Notes: generated by a model not told the origin, from the letters alone. A stretch of DNA of 64,000 nt from Rhynchospora pubera (GCA_028095005.1 CM051463.1:60302251-60366250), one strand, 5' to 3'; numbered from the stretch's first letter, positions 11,001-23,358 are shown. Made by a program: numbers and translations.

Positions 11001-14000
11001 GATTTCCAAACATACCTTCACGGCATCAATGTTTTTCTGCTTCATGTCAGCAGCACAGTGTAGGTAAGTGAACTTGGCAACAGAAGTGACAAAGGCATCA
11101 CGCTGGGTCTGCATGCGCAGGACAGCAGTGACATGGATTGCACCTCGGAACCCAAGAAGGCACTGGGCGACGGCTGCACGGTCATCAGAGCAGTCAAGGG
11201 TGACACTGAATGCGGCCATCAGTGGTGCCCAGCAAACTTCCACCATGTGACGAAGAATGCCCGTATCCGTTATAGAATAAAATACAGACCTATGATCAGC
11301 AAAAGAGAGAGAGAGAGAGCATTAGCAAAATAGAACATCCCCATATTTTGGGTTTCAGTACACTGTACAGTAACAATGTAAGCTATTGCTGAATTTATAG
11401 AATGTAAGCACCTTCGAGATTGTAAGCTATTGCTGAATTATAGAATATTACATGTCAAATTCTGTGCATGATCTACAAGTACATAAAAAAAATGGTACAA
11501 AGGTTGCAATACTTTTCAATTCATGATCATAACTATTTTGGGTATAAGGGTATATAAAAAATAAATCAGTGCTTGTTCCCCATCAGAATTTAAGTTGAAG
11601 TGTCCTCTCTAAATCTGATACAGTCAATTTGTTTGTTGTGTATTCTCTGATAATATTTTGTATGACTGTAACTACTGATGCATCCCCACACAAAAATATA
11701 TTGGCAATATTGAGAATTGAATCCAATTAATATCGAAGGTGTGAAAACATAAATGAAACATTCCTGTTCTTGTGCCTGATACCAGTAAGGACCATATCAG
11801 TTTTCATGAATTTGGAAAGAATTCTACAAGATCTAATCAACTCCAATAAAATCACATGCAGATTATAAGTATTATTTTGGTGTCTGATGGAAATAAGCTC
11901 ATTTATTCTCAAGCTAATTAACTATTCAAACCAAAGTTTCAAGAGCATTTGGTGGTTGTCGTAATGAACCAAGCAGATTTTAAGCAGCTCAGCTGCAACA
12001 AAGAATAAAAGCTGCCTAAAACCATTCTTACTCAGATTTGCCACTCTTGGCCTTAAACTGCTCCTGAATATGCTTGATAAGCAAATCATTTGCTCCAACA
12101 GCCTTCTCTTGAGTTTGACCCCAGTTGACCAGACTGAAAATGTTATCCAACCCCAAAAGCTTGCTAATGCTGTTATTTGTCTGCTTATTTTGTGTGATTG
12201 ATGAGTCTGCTTTCATTTTTATCTCATTTTTAACAATCTGATCATAGAGAGAGGAGAGGTACTCTTCTGGCAAATCCTTCCCATCGTCAATACCTCTATT
12301 GTTTCGAATGAAATCAGCTTTCGACATCTGTAACAGCAATTAAAAAAAAAAAGTATAACATTCTTCCATTTTTCTTAAAACATCGCAAAATAACCCTGCA
12401 TGCCCCCATACAGCTACAAAAACAAATAACTCCATTTACTTCTAGTGAAGAAGGGAAACATGCTTAAGAGTTTTGGAGTTGAAGGAATTTCGAAGCCCTT
12501 TTATCCCAAACAAGTTGGGTAGGCTAGAAATGACATCCCCACCCTGGTCACTTCTTTTGTATATGGCTCGGTTTTTAGGCTGGCTCACCAAGCCTATTCA
12601 CAAGCATGGTAGGGCTTGAACTCTCGATCTCTTAGAAGTCAACCCAGTGCTCTTACCACTTGAGCTACTAGACCACATTCCTTCAAGTTGAAGGAATCAA
12701 ATTGCAATCTTTACAACTGAAAATTCTTGCGCAATTAAGAAATAATACAGCTTCTTTTGAAAATTCTCTATTAATTTTTTTTCCTCACATCCAAAAAAAA
12801 AAACTTTTGAGGAAGTACAAATGAATGTTGAAGAAAGAAAAAATAAACTTGCCTTATCTTTGACCATGGTATTGTGGGCATCAGTGTTCAGCATAATTAC
12901 CGAATATGCAAGTACATATGCTGTATCAGCACTCTTAAATGCATCAGGATTACATTTACAATACCTCTCTGCAAACTTCTCCATTATCCTATCAATCTTT
13001 TGTGCCTCTCCAGGCAACCTAAATCCTCTTAGAAAAAACCTGATCGCCTCACCAAAATCCATCTTTTCAAAATCAAATGCATCAACATAGGCATGCATGA
13101 CCTTTATAGGAAAATCTTCACGGTCACCGAGGTAGTCCCCAATCATGGTTGGGTTAAGGCCATTGGAGGATTTCAGAAAGGTTGCTACTGACTCAGGACT
13201 TGAAGATATCTTTTTGGTGTTGATCAGGAAATCTATACCCTTTGAAGGTTTTCGGTTGAACAAGGAGATGCCTTTCTGAAACATTAAGAAGAAATAATTA
13301 TTGAATGGTATGGAGGATTCAAATCTAAAATAGAGCCAACATGCTAAAATTAAGTTAAAGGTGCAGGCTGCACCAGTCAAACACTTAGTTCCACTACCTA
13401 TCAGATTTCACTTGTTTAATAGATCAACTAGAAAACCATTGTTTTTTTTTTTTTTTTTGAAACGAGTATTCTATTTAGTTATCACAAAGATGCATTCATA
13501 CTAGTATAACAAAGAAAACTAGAACAATTCTGGATTATTCGTATGTAGAATATCATATTGTCTAAGTGTTCTTTAACACTTTCCTACTATTATCATCGCA
13601 GTTTGTTTGTACCTAATTAATCATCATTGCAGTTTGTTTGCACCTCATTAATCACGCTTGATAAAAGAAAAATCAAGGCTCAAAAAGTTCCTCACCTGAA
13701 GCTCAAGTTTATACACCCGCCTTTGCTCAAGGGTTGATGTGTCAGAATACTCCGAACCAGAATCAGAAATGCTCGAGTCAAAATCACTTCCACTTCCTTC
13801 CTCTACAGAGAAAGAACCAAAAGTATCCACTGAATGTGCACCATCAGTCTCAGTGCCTTTTGGAGTGAAGTCACCAATTTTCAGTTGCTGGTCCATCCAG
13901 ATGCCCATTGACTTGATAACAGTGGCCAGGCATTTAACTGATTCAATACGAAAAGTCTGATCTTGGGCCGGGGAGAGAGATGTGGCAGTTCCTGGTGGGA

Positions 14001-16183
14001 CGCCCAATACAGTTTTCACCAACCCATTCACAATCCTGAAGATTTAAATTTGGAAATCAGTAGTGTTTAGTTTTGGGAGAGCAGTTGCTTTAATCAGAGA
14101 TGATGTCTCCGAGTCTTGGTGAAGTATGGCACCTGTTAGTTCACAAGCATATGGTCCTTGTATAGTTCATACTAATAATCAGTTAAAGCAAGGTAATTTC
14201 CTAATTATCCTCTTTCTGGATGGACTCAGTTTAGCTATATGCGTTGAAAAGAAAGGTCCTGCACTTCATATCCAGTCATACCAATCTACAGGAAACATTC
14301 TGAATCCACATAAATACAGGACCCTAATGTCCAGAAGCTCAATAATACAGATTCAAACCCATATCTGGGTATCTATCTTGGATTATTGGTAAAAAATCAT
14401 AACATCGAGTTATTGTGCTTTTTGCAGATTTTGTAAATCTTAAACTGCAAAGCATTACAGTACCTCACACACAGATCATTCTCTTTATAAATAATATATG
14501 AAATAAAAGCAAGCACGAATCTACAAAATAGAGTATAATCATAGTTCTTGCACAAGATTTCATACCGCTCAAAAATATTAGGTGCATCCACATCACAATC
14601 ATAGTTCACAAAAATATCAACAATGGCTTGTGGATCCTGGCATATCTTCTCTAGCAGGTTCAGTACAGTCATTTTCTGAAGGAAGCTAGGCTGCGGTACA
14701 TTCTCAAGTACCCGTAGAACGAGCATGGGGAAAAAGATACCTATCTCCTCCTTCAGCCCTGACCGAAATCTCAACACCAACCCTATGAAGATAGAGCATA
14801 GAAGCTGGAATACACTCATAGCTGTTAGAGCGCTGTTTTTCAATAGGGATAGACAAAGATATTGCTTCACTGCCCCAAGATACCTGTTACAGAAAGCAAA
14901 TAAATAAATAAAGAGGTATGCTTTAAACTGTTTTTGTACTTCTCTATTACCTGTTAATGAGAAGTGGTAGGAATTACCCACTTATTTCAAAAAAAAATAA
15001 ATAAATAAATAAATAAAGAATGCAAATTGCAAGCTGTTCTCAAAGCTATCTCTACTCTTCATACCAAAAATGATTATAATAGTATCATAATCATACAAAT
15101 CAGATTGGGCAATTAATACAGTACACTATTCCAGTTTTCTTTCTTTTCCCAATATCTACTTCTTTCTTTCAAGCATTTGTGCTGTGGTATCTTGCTGACT
15201 GACATAAAATGAGTTATTAAAGGACTTGAAATAATAAAGAACACAAACTTTTCATTAGTGCGCCAGAAGGAACCAGCATTCTCTACCACCATCCTAAGCA
15301 ATTCCAAGCTGAGCAACTTCCCTCTCATCAAAACCGGGTCGTCAGTATTCTCCTGACCTGAGTTTGACCCAGCACCCGAATTCGAAAACTTCATCGACAA
15401 TTTACACAAGTTCTTAAACACCACTAGTCCATCTTCTGCTGCCAAGTCAGCATGTGGCCCTGCCAGGTCAACATCAGCCCCACTCCAATCCATTGCCTCA
15501 TTGATAAAGTTCTGAGCAAAATTGGACAGACTGGAGTCGTTCAGGCTCTTATCCGACAAATCCATCATGTCCATAATAGACACTGTACGTGGCTTCACGC
15601 GCTCAGCACGTGCGAAGAGAATAGCAAGCGTTTGCGCAAGCACCACTTTAGAGCAAATCTGGTTCGCCAAACTGTGGCTTCCTAAATAGATATTGAAGCA
15701 GCATTTCACGAACTGGTTAAGAATTTCGCCTCTGAGGCCGACTGATGGGGCCCGCACTGCAGATATCAGAACCTTTAAAACACCGAGTTCAATCGATTCG
15801 TCGGAGAGAGACGAAGGCAGCTTGAGGACGTACGCGATCAGCTTTGCAACGGGCGTGGACGAATCCTGGCCGTCGATCTCGCCGTATAAGAGGCTGTGAG
15901 AGAGAAGCTTCTGTAAGCATTCGAGAGAGATCAAGGCGAGTTTCGGAGGAGTGGTGGGGTCCAGGGAGATGATCAACGGGTCTAACAATGATGGGTCGGA
16001 TTCGATCGGGTCGTGGCTCGGATCCGAGTCCGAGATGGAAGGGAGCTGGTCCAGGGAGTGCTTGCATGCCGAGACGAGGGCAGGGTGGCGCCGCCACGTG
16101 GCGTTTTTCTGGAGCTTGTCGAAGGCGGGGCCCAGAACGCGGCCGAGTCGCGACGGCCCGCCCAAGGCGGTGGGTCCCGACAT
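5044..16183 (-). CDS. BIG1: BIG1-like brefeldin A-inhibited guanine-nucleotide exchange factor (ARF-GEF)
   Basis: Twelve exons join in frame to 1,670 codons: 16183-15249, 14883-14566, 14035-13696, 13275-12853, 12327-12032, 11289-11016, 10495-9993, 9115-8794, 8267-7928, 7473-7075, 6675-6428, 5658-5044. The protein activates ARF GTPases at the trans-Golgi and early endosome in vesicle trafficking. The N-terminus (GRVLGPAFDKLQKNATWRRH) starts the DCB region and HUS-type blocks follow in exon 2. Exon 4 holds most of the Sec7 domain, with the glutamic finger in FRLPGEAQKIDR (Glu about residue 621) and motif 2, AYSVIMLNTDAHN. Met in that motif is the form known from brefeldin-sensitive GEFs, whereas resistant ones often carry Leu. 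Exons 6-12 hold the HDS repeats, including RIRLVWSRIWKVLADFF. The closest remembered relative is Arabidopsis BIG1 (about 1,690 aa). The start is the first ATG of a frame matching the family N-terminus. Intron 4 uses a GC donor. Confidence 0.93.
8551..8694. repeat. Tandem duplication of about 73 bp in BIG1 intron 8
   Basis: Two adjacent copies (8551-8623 and 8624-8694) share ggttcattgcaagtttcaaa and the following attcttagaacag block, with a few differences. They lie in the intron between exons 8 and 9 and do not touch a splice site. Confidence 0.8.
9295..9694. mobile_element. Foldback Mutator-like MITE in BIG1 intron 7
   Basis: A 400-bp segment has long inverted arms: gaggaaggttc at the left and gaaccttcctc at the right, with further pairing inward (ccaacattttg against caaaatgttgg). 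It is bounded by a perfect 9-bp duplication, taaatttta, at 9286-9294 and 9695-9703. A 9-bp target and long arms fit a MULE-derived MITE. The interior resembles that of the element at 48931-49354. There is no coding capacity. Confidence 0.85.
10481..10660. repeat. Tandem duplication across the 3' splice site of BIG1 exon 7
   Basis: The block containing attgcctattt, then acc(c/t)ac, then ccaaataaatgtaagaaa occurs at about 10491-10535 and again at about 10617-10660, spaced about 126 bp. Read on the minus strand, each copy holds an acceptor ending in ATAG followed by GCAAT. The inner copy is the real start of exon 7 (10495). The outer copy has its AG at 10623-10622, so a decoy acceptor sits upstream. 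Confidence 0.75.
12489..12685 (-). mobile_element. Au-like SINE in BIG1 intron 4
   Basis: Read on the minus strand, the element starts with a tRNA-like head (GGTCTAGTAGCTCAAGTGG as box A region, GAGTTCAAGCCC as box B) and ends with CCAACTTGTTTGGGAT, the tail motif of plant Au-type SINEs. Its target duplication, agttgaaggaat, is present at 12477-12488 and 12686-12697. It shares its whole body with the copy at 35566-35769. The sense orientation is that of the host gene, in the intron that has the GC donor. Confidence 0.88.
12851..12852 (-). other. GC donor of BIG1 intron 4 (GC-AG intron)
   Basis: The Sec7 exon ends ...GTC AAA GAT AAG and is followed by GCAAGT. The next exon starts ATG TCG AAA GCT GAT after a good acceptor (12328). 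Only a cut before GCAAGT joins VKDK to MSKADFIRNNRGIDDG in frame, as in all BIG proteins. The nearby GT, four bases on, would shift the frame. AG|GCAAGT is the known consensus of GC-AG introns. Confidence 0.88.
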
Positions 16184-17007
16184 TGCGCAATCGGATCAGT
16201 TTCGAACTAGTCAGATCCGATTAGGGAACGGGAGACATGGAGGAAGGTGGAGATTTCTCTCGTGTGTTGAGTTTTGATTATGAACTCTTCTCCTGACATG
16301 GAAGAGACGAAGACAAGGTGAAGAGGGGTATTTCGGTAAATTCGGGTGGGACTGGGAGGAGACCGTAGACCAATATAGTAAAAGAGAAGAAAACTCGTGC
16401 GTGCCACTGTTCGTGTAGACCACGTCTTGGGAGGATAACGTAAGGTCATAGGGATCACGTGGGAATTACATGTCTGAAGTTCTTCTCTCCTGAATCTAGT
16501 TACTGGAATGTAGTTTTGTAACGGATTGTACTAGGAATATAAATGCCCGCTACATGTACTTCTAGAAACAATAATTTACAGAAGAACGGTGCTCTCGTAG
16601 GGGTTATAGGTATAACGGAAAATATTGATTTTATACCTCCGTTTGGTGGAGAGAGAAGACTTTTTCTATGTTCCGAAAGAGAAAAACGGTAGATAGAGGA
16701 CTTTTTTGTCAGACTGGTTTCTATTAAATCCAACGGCCAACGGGCAAAGGTAGTTTTCAGTATTTATTTATTTTTCATTTCATATCACCTACTCGTAGCA
16801 CGTAGGCATAGATAGTGTTTTTTATTTACTGTTTAGTTGGAGAGGATTTATTTCCTTGTTCCTTCTCGAGGGAACTGTTACCGTGACCAAGTTGATCCGA
16901 AATAAAAATGGATTCTTTGGAGAGGATTAAGTAATTTTAGTTTTTTATTACTGTCACGATGAAAGAGTTCAAGGGGAAAAGAAAAAATCACGTGCTTAAC
17001 CTAGCAG
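16184..17007. other. BIG1 5' UTR and upstream region
   Basis: This is sequence upstream of the BIG1-like start codon. The short open frames here are not supported as genes. A clear TATA box for the minus strand was not identified. Confidence 0.5.
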
Positions 17008-17536
17008 TAGGGCTGTATACGAGTCGAGTTCGAGCGAGTTGGGACTAACTCAAATTCAACTCGACTATAACTCGAGTTGGAAATACTTTCGAGTTTTTTA
17101 AGTTAACTCAAACTCAACTCGTCTCTCATGACTCACGAGCCAACTTGACATGACTATATCTACTTTAAATTTTCATTTTTAAATTGATACATTATTTCAA
17201 AATTAAAATAATTGATATATACAATAATATAAACAATAAAATTTATTATCTATTTTATTCTTTTCCGTTGATTTGAACAAAATATGTCTTGAAACTCAAT
17301 ATTATTACTCATAGATCATGTTGATAATCTTTAAAAATTTAAAATTTATTACGTCACGAGTCAGCTCACGAGTCAACAAGCTGAGTTGAGACTAACTCAA
17401 ACTCGACTCGTCGATTAACCGAGTTGGTTCAACTCGAGTTATGCCAACTCAAGTTCTTTTAGCCCGAGTTATAAGTGAGCTTTTCACGAGTCGAGTTTGA
17501 GTAACTCACGAGTTACGAGCTTTTTGCTCACCCCTA
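17008..17536. mobile_element. hAT-type MITE with repeated GAGTTNACTCG motifs
   Basis: The ends are TAGGGCTGTATACGAG and, read backwards, TAGGGGTGAGCAAAAAGC, a common plant hAT terminus. The flanks ctagcag(t) at 17001-17008 and 17537-17544 form a duplication of 7 to 8 bp. The interior repeats cgagt and aactcaaactc blocks in both directions and has no transposase. It lies upstream of the BIG1 promoter. Confidence 0.8.
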
Positions 17537-18473
17537 CTAGCAGTAGCAGACCGCTAGCTTCTCCTCTCTCCGCTCGACTTCATAGAAGAAGTGGTGAAGG
17601 AAAAACGTACTAAATGATTTTATTTCTTCAAATTTGATGCTACTGCTTGTTTTTGCCTTTTTTTCTTTGCTACCTTTTGTATGGAACTAATCCTTGCTTT
17701 AATAAAAGCAGGCAATCATGGCTTTTGATTGCTTTATTCAAAAAAAATTTTCTTCAAATTTGAATCGTGTTTGGAGTAAGATATGTAATTTTTTATTCAT
17801 ACAAGCTTATTTATAACAACTAATTAATAATTATATCAAACTATGATTACGATAATTATTATTAAAATTAAATAACATAATAATAATACTATCTTTAGTA
17901 ATAAATGTAATTATTTTAAAATTAGTATTAATAATTATTCTAACTAGTATGATAACTAATAAATAAAATAATGCTAATAGAATAATTAATTATAATGATA
18001 ATAATTTTTAATACAATAAAGTAAAGATGATAAATATGATTAATGTAATAAATAATATTAATATATTATTGATAGAAATTTTATTATTAATATAATTAAT
18101 CATTATAAATATATTAATAATTAATAATGATGATGGTGATAAAATTATTATTATTATATAATAAAAATATTATTATGACGACAACAATAATATTATTAGT
18201 GATGATGATTATGATTGTTATTAATAATAATAACAACAAAATGAAAGTCATGAACTAAAAGGCAAAAAAAAATCATTATTATTAATTCATAGAATTGTCA
18301 ACTATTCGCATATAAACTATACCGGTATCAATATCGATGTTTTTTAAAAGCTTGAAGCAATCTCCTCCAAATCATCATTATCATTGCAAAATCGAGTGAG
18401 ATATTTGGAGGCTACAAACACAAAAAAAAATAAAAATTACTTTTTTAAAAGATTAATTTAAATAAAAGTATAA
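17537..18473. other. Very AT-rich low-complexity stretch
   Basis: From about 17790 to 18260 the DNA is almost pure A and T, with degenerate ATT, AAT and TAA triplet runs. No gene was seen. This may be a decayed microsatellite or a matrix-attachment-like region, but nothing in the sequence proves the latter. Confidence 0.6.
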
Positions 18474-18870
18474 GAAAGCCTTCATCAAAATTCTTTGACC
18501 GAAGTCCCAGTTAAACTCCGTCAGTTCTTAATTTTGCAAGTTCAAATGACCAATCCAAACCCTCAAATATGATCTCCATAATGAAATCTCATTGTCGACC
18601 AAAATTTTTTTTTTTTTGAAATTTTTAAGTATTTTTTCGAATTTTCAAAAACAGCAATTTTTTAGGGCTCAGAACAAATTAGATTAACGATTTTTTAAAA
18701 TCCGAAAAAAAATATTTAAATTTTTTAAAAAATAAAAATTTTGGTCAACAAGGAGATTTCAATATGGAGATCATATTTGACAATTTGGATGGGTCATTTG
18801 AACTTTCAAAATTGAGAACTGACGGGGTTTAACCGAGACTCTAGTCAAAATGCTTTGATTGAAGGTTTTC
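18474..18870. mobile_element. Foldback element with long inverted arms
   Basis: Two arms of about 150 bp pair across a short AT-rich centre. Examples are gaaagccttcatcaaa against tttgattgaaggttttc, ctccgtcagttcttaatttt against aaaattgagaactgacgggg, and atatgatctccata against atggagatcatat. A clear target duplication could not be fixed, so the superfamily is open. The general build is that of a MITE. Confidence 0.65.
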
Positions 18871-19660
18871 TCAACATATTTAATTATAAAAAGATTATTA
18901 AACGAATTTCTTCCTCAAACAAAAGATAGGAGAGATGCGATGCTAGATCGACAGTTCATTTTGTTAAATATATATTTTCTCTTTTTTTTTAACAATTGCT
19001 CACTTTTTTAGTAAAACAAAATTTGTTCTTTTAATTAGACCACACATGCTTTGACTCAAACTCAAGTTAACATTTACCAAATTAGAAAGTTAGAGCAAAA
19101 TTAGATTGAGTACTCACAATCAAGCAAACGACACAAAATTTTATCAAGTAAACTATTTTGTATCAGTTAAGAAAATTGAATGACGTCACAAGTATCATTA
19201 AAATTAATGGTTATTATGTGGGTTTTTTTTTTGGTTCCTACAAGAGGATTTAGGCCAGATTGTCGATTTTTTTTCTTTGTCTTTTTTATTTTGGCAGTAG
19301 AATTTCTAAGCCGTCTTTTACAGAGGAGACAAGAGATAAACTACATCAAAAGGGTGCAGCTAGGGGGAATCATGATTGTAAGATATGGTAGGTCGAATTA
19401 TCGACATCCTACTTTAATGTGCTTTTGTTACTTAAATTTCAATATTAAAGTATGCCAGATATATAAAATATCAAAATTAGCACGATATTTTTAACATTGT
19501 ACATTGATGTTTTTTTTCTCGACGTAGGCAAAACCTATGCCCGTCACCCCCTAGATGCGCCCCTTGGTGCAGCTCACAAATGACACTCCAGTTCTAACTC
19601 GTATTCTTATATGCAGATGACTTAATGCATCTTGGATCAGTTGATGGGCCAGGGATTACG
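18871..19660. other. Intergenic DNA, no gene seen
   Basis: Short frames occur but none resembles a protein family. No element with clear borders was found. Confidence 0.4.
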
Positions 19661-20117
19661 CAGCGGCAGAACCAAGATTGGAGAATAAAGAGGGCCAGGG
19701 TTGAACTTCGAGTTCCTCAATCAAAAAACATATGTACTAATAACAAAAAAAATAATTTATTATAAGATTAATAATAATAAAAAATATTGTCATCAATACA
19801 TCACATTTCTATTCTGAATTTTGTTGTTGAAAGAGAAATGCAGCAACGATTTTTTCTTTTCTAATTTATGAATTATCTATTGAGAGAGAGGAGCATATGG
19901 GCCAAATTAAGTGGGCTTGGCTGAAAATGGTCTTTATTAAAAAAATATAGATTTGACTTTCATTGGTTGAGAGAGGCCCTACAAAAATTTAGAGTAGGCC
20001 TATGTACTATTTAGAGTAGACCCATGTACTATTTCCATATAAAATACGTAACAAACAAAAAATTTGACGTGTGCCAGGCCTATGGGCTATGGCTGTCTCC
20101 CCTTACTTCCGTCCCTG
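19661..20117. mobile_element. Non-autonomous hAT element
   Basis: The left end is CAGCGGCAGAACCA and the right end read backwards is CAGGGACGGAAGTA. The 8-bp flanks are ggattacg (19653-19660) and gaattatg (20118-20125), a target duplication with two differences, so the insertion is old. The termini resemble those of the hAT at 2515-3420. No coding frame is present. Confidence 0.7.
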
Positions 20118-21578
20118 GAATTATGAATGGTTTTCATTGTGCTTCTGGACTTGAGGCAAACCCCAAAATATCCATAATCTGATTTAACAAAAGTTGCACA
20201 CAATCTCTACAACAACATATATCTAATATTTGGGGAGCTAAAGAAGCAAAATGAGAGGAATATACCTTGAGATGATGCTTAACTAGCCTCTATTTTACAT
20301 AAATTCCACATTCAAAAAATTTTATAAGAATTTCAATAAAGATTAGGAAGCTAGAAGGCAAAAAAAAGTCATAAATTTTTTATCTGATCAGATAAGCACA
20401 TCAGTCCAAGGGTTAAATTGTTTATCTGGAGGGTTTTGCATAATGCCTTTTGCATCTCATTATTGATAACATCTAAGATGGAGCTTTCTAGTGTATTAAG
20501 TCATTTTTGAAAGTTTTGCCCTAGAACACATTTTATTTCAAAACACTCTATCTCTCACCTTTTCTTTTCTTCGTCTCCTTCTTTATTTTTATGATATGGA
20601 GCAAGTAAACACTTGGACAACCAACAATAGATGACATCCTGCTAGATATCTTAAACATGCCACATTCAGATTACAAAGATAGGTTAATTAAAAAGCTAAA
20701 GAGACCATTTAACGAGTGTGAGTATTGAGAATTGATCAACAAGGCAGCTTGGAGGAGCAAAAAAATTGTCTCTAAGGAGTTTGCGTCCCAATATGAATGC
20801 CTCAAATCAATTTGTACTGGAGAAAAATATCGTCTCTAAGGGCCTGCTCCAGAAAGAGGAAGGCTGAGCTAAGGAAAGGAATGGAAAGACAAGGGAGGTG
20901 AAGGAAGTATAATAAAATGAAGATGAACTATAGTTACTTGCTCCAGCTTTCAAAAATAATGTATAGAAGTTACTAGTAATAGCTTTCTATTTAATATATG
21001 TAAGGACAATATTACCCTTTATTGAAATCTTGTCCAAATAAAGAACATGTGTCATGATCAAATTTATAATCGATTGTAGCTATTGAGATTGAAGATTCGT
21101 CAATTGCAAAAGAGAAGGTTGAAACAAAAACCAATATGGTTATCAGTGGGCCTCAAGTTATGTCAGAATCCATCATCACATACTTTTTTTTCTAATAACA
21201 ATTATTACTCAAATATTTCTTGCAGTTTGTATATTTGGAAATAGAGCCAACTACAGCATTGAACAATTAGGAAATTCATCAATTTTCCTTTTTCTTTCGA
21301 AAGCTGTACTAATATAATATGATATGAATTTATTCTTTTATTTATTGTACTGAGAATGACGTTTTTGTATAGGATCACAAAAGAATCAAAACTTTGTTAG
21401 GCAAGAAATGAGTTACAACTTTGGTGTTTTTTCTGTGCATATTTGGTGCTTTTTTTCGTGCTTTTTCTGTGCATACCAGTTTGAAAAACACATCTGGATC
21501 TGTCCCTCATTGAGATGATCCAAGGTTGATAAATTTGCAACTTGATTGCCGATTAACCACTATTCCAGTCTCTCTCTA
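20118..21578. other. Intergenic DNA, no gene seen
   Basis: No coding blocks with splice signals or family resemblance were found, and no element with clear borders was identified. Confidence 0.4.
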
Positions 21579-23358
21579 TGATATCGTCATTATTTGTAGG
21601 CATTTGGACCGTACTTGGCACTCAAATAACACTCAAACCATTGAATTATTCAATAGATTGCTATGATTTCCATGGAATTGACTCTACCGTCGTTTCTTCT
21701 CTCATTTTACAGGACTTTGATGATTTCTGATGATTTTGGAGCATATAGATGGATTCCCGACGTAGCACGCACGCTAGACGACTCATTCCTAGCATTGGAG
21801 GCTCTTTTCTCTCTCCTGGTCGACCCGAACAATCATCTGTTCGATCCGACCAGCACCTATGGCAGCCAGGCGTCATTTTCTCTCTCCTGGTCGACCCGAC
21901 CACAAGCCTGTTCGATCCGAACAGCAGACTTGTGCAGCTGTCCTTTCTCTCTCATGTTCGGTTCGACTGCACACCTGTTCGGTTTGACCAGAGTGCCGCC
22001 ATATCACATAAGGCATTATTTTTTACATAGAAACTGATGGAAATGGCAATTTCTTGCGCCCTGGTGCCCTAGCCTTCCATCCTTGCGACCTGGGACATCC
22101 ATATATACACCTCTAGACCTGAAGGAAAGAATTCAACCTTTCATACCACAAAATTCCTCTTTCCATATGCGTTTTTCTCTCTTCCACCATGGGAGATCAT
22201 CAAAGCTTGGTTCTTTGAAGCGACGACAGCAAGGAGACGAGTTTGGTGACCATCTTGCAACACCCCATTGCCTAGAGATAGTAGTTTGAAAGCATAAAGG
22301 AGTATTCGGTTTATTCTTCTATGTTTTCTTCTCTATTTTCAATGAGCTTGTATCTTGTTATTTCTATGTTATTTGTTGTGTGTTTTAGTACTATGTTAGG
22401 CTAAATTTATGTAGTCTTAGAGGTAAGGTAGTAACTTAGGTTTGGATGTTGTGATTTGACTTGATATGATATGATATGTTTTGTTGATTTGTTTTGTTGC
22501 GAATTATGTTAATTGCTTGTTTGAATTGCTTGTGATTTCCTAATCACCTTCTAGTTGTACGGCCGCATCTAGTCAAGTGTAAGTTAGGATAAACAAGATT
22601 AGTTCAAATAAAGTATTTGGTATAAATCGTAGATCCGAAATGGGAGATTAGTTTGCACCAAAAGTGTAACTTTTAGACAAGTCCAAAAGACCTCTAGATA
22701 TCCTTATGAACTCCAACAAACAAGCTTAAGTTGATTGAATTCTATACCAAAAGTTGTGAACCAATCAAGTTAATTAGGTTAGGTTGTGATTAAATCAGTT
22801 TCTAGTCCAACAAGCGACAGCTGAGGTTTAGTGAATCTAGGTTTAGCCAACAAACCCTAGCACAAAGCATAAAATATCATAAAAGGTCAAAACCACACAC
22901 TTATACCATCTGTTCGAACCGAACAGATTCCTGTTCGAACCGAACAGAGCGGTATATGCTTGAAAAAACACCATTCGAACCGAACAGAGCGGTATATGCT
23001 TGAAAAAACACCATTCGATGCACGAAAGTGATAAGTTATGTGTTCTAGAGTCCAAACCAAGGTAAAACCTGAACCCTAAGACGCTTTTTATACTGTTTGA
23101 AAATCCAAAAATCTTACTTTAGTTGTTTAGATTATTTTATTTGACAAAAACAACCAAAAATATCTACTTTATTGCACTTAGATTTATTTCAATTATTTCT
23201 CCACCAAAATATTCTTGTCTAGCTTTTGAAAAAGGATAAGTCCAGTAATCAATTGTACCGTCCCTTGGGTTCGACCCTAAAGCTGTACTCCAAAAGACTA
23301 GTGAGGTTAGCTCTAGGTCTATAAATTTATTTGATTCCTAGGTTTTAAGCCTTCATCA
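21579..23358 (+). mobile_element. Solo LTR (1,780 bp) with TTCGAACCGAACAG-type repeats
   Basis: It starts TGATATCG and ends CTTCATCA, flanked by a perfect 5-bp duplication ctcta (21574-21578 and 23359-23363). Near the right end lies accgtcccttgggttcgacc, the counterpart of the accgtccctgtggattcgac block near the ends of the other LTRs here. No internal domain follows, so it is a solo LTR left by recombination. It holds two groups of a related motif, ctgttcgatccgaacag and ctgttcgaaccgaacag, near 21820-21990 and 22913-23020. Confidence 0.83.

Noticed and set aside
12601..12680. tRNA gene in BIG1 intron 4
   Set aside because: The tRNA-like boxes belong to the head of a SINE with its own target duplication; no complete cloverleaf is present.
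15693..16277. Several open frames on the plus strand opposite BIG1 exon 1
   Set aside because: They are antisense shadows of a GC-richer coding exon whose minus-strand frame matches the BIG family.
17790..18260. CRISPR-like or satellite array in the AT-rich stretch
   Set aside because: No fixed repeat unit or spacer pattern; only degenerate A/T triplets, and the genome is a plant.
21661..22289. Overlapping open frames with repeated residues near 21.7-22.3 kb
   Set aside because: They lie inside a solo LTR and come from the repeated GTTCGATCCGACC-type motif, not from a gene.
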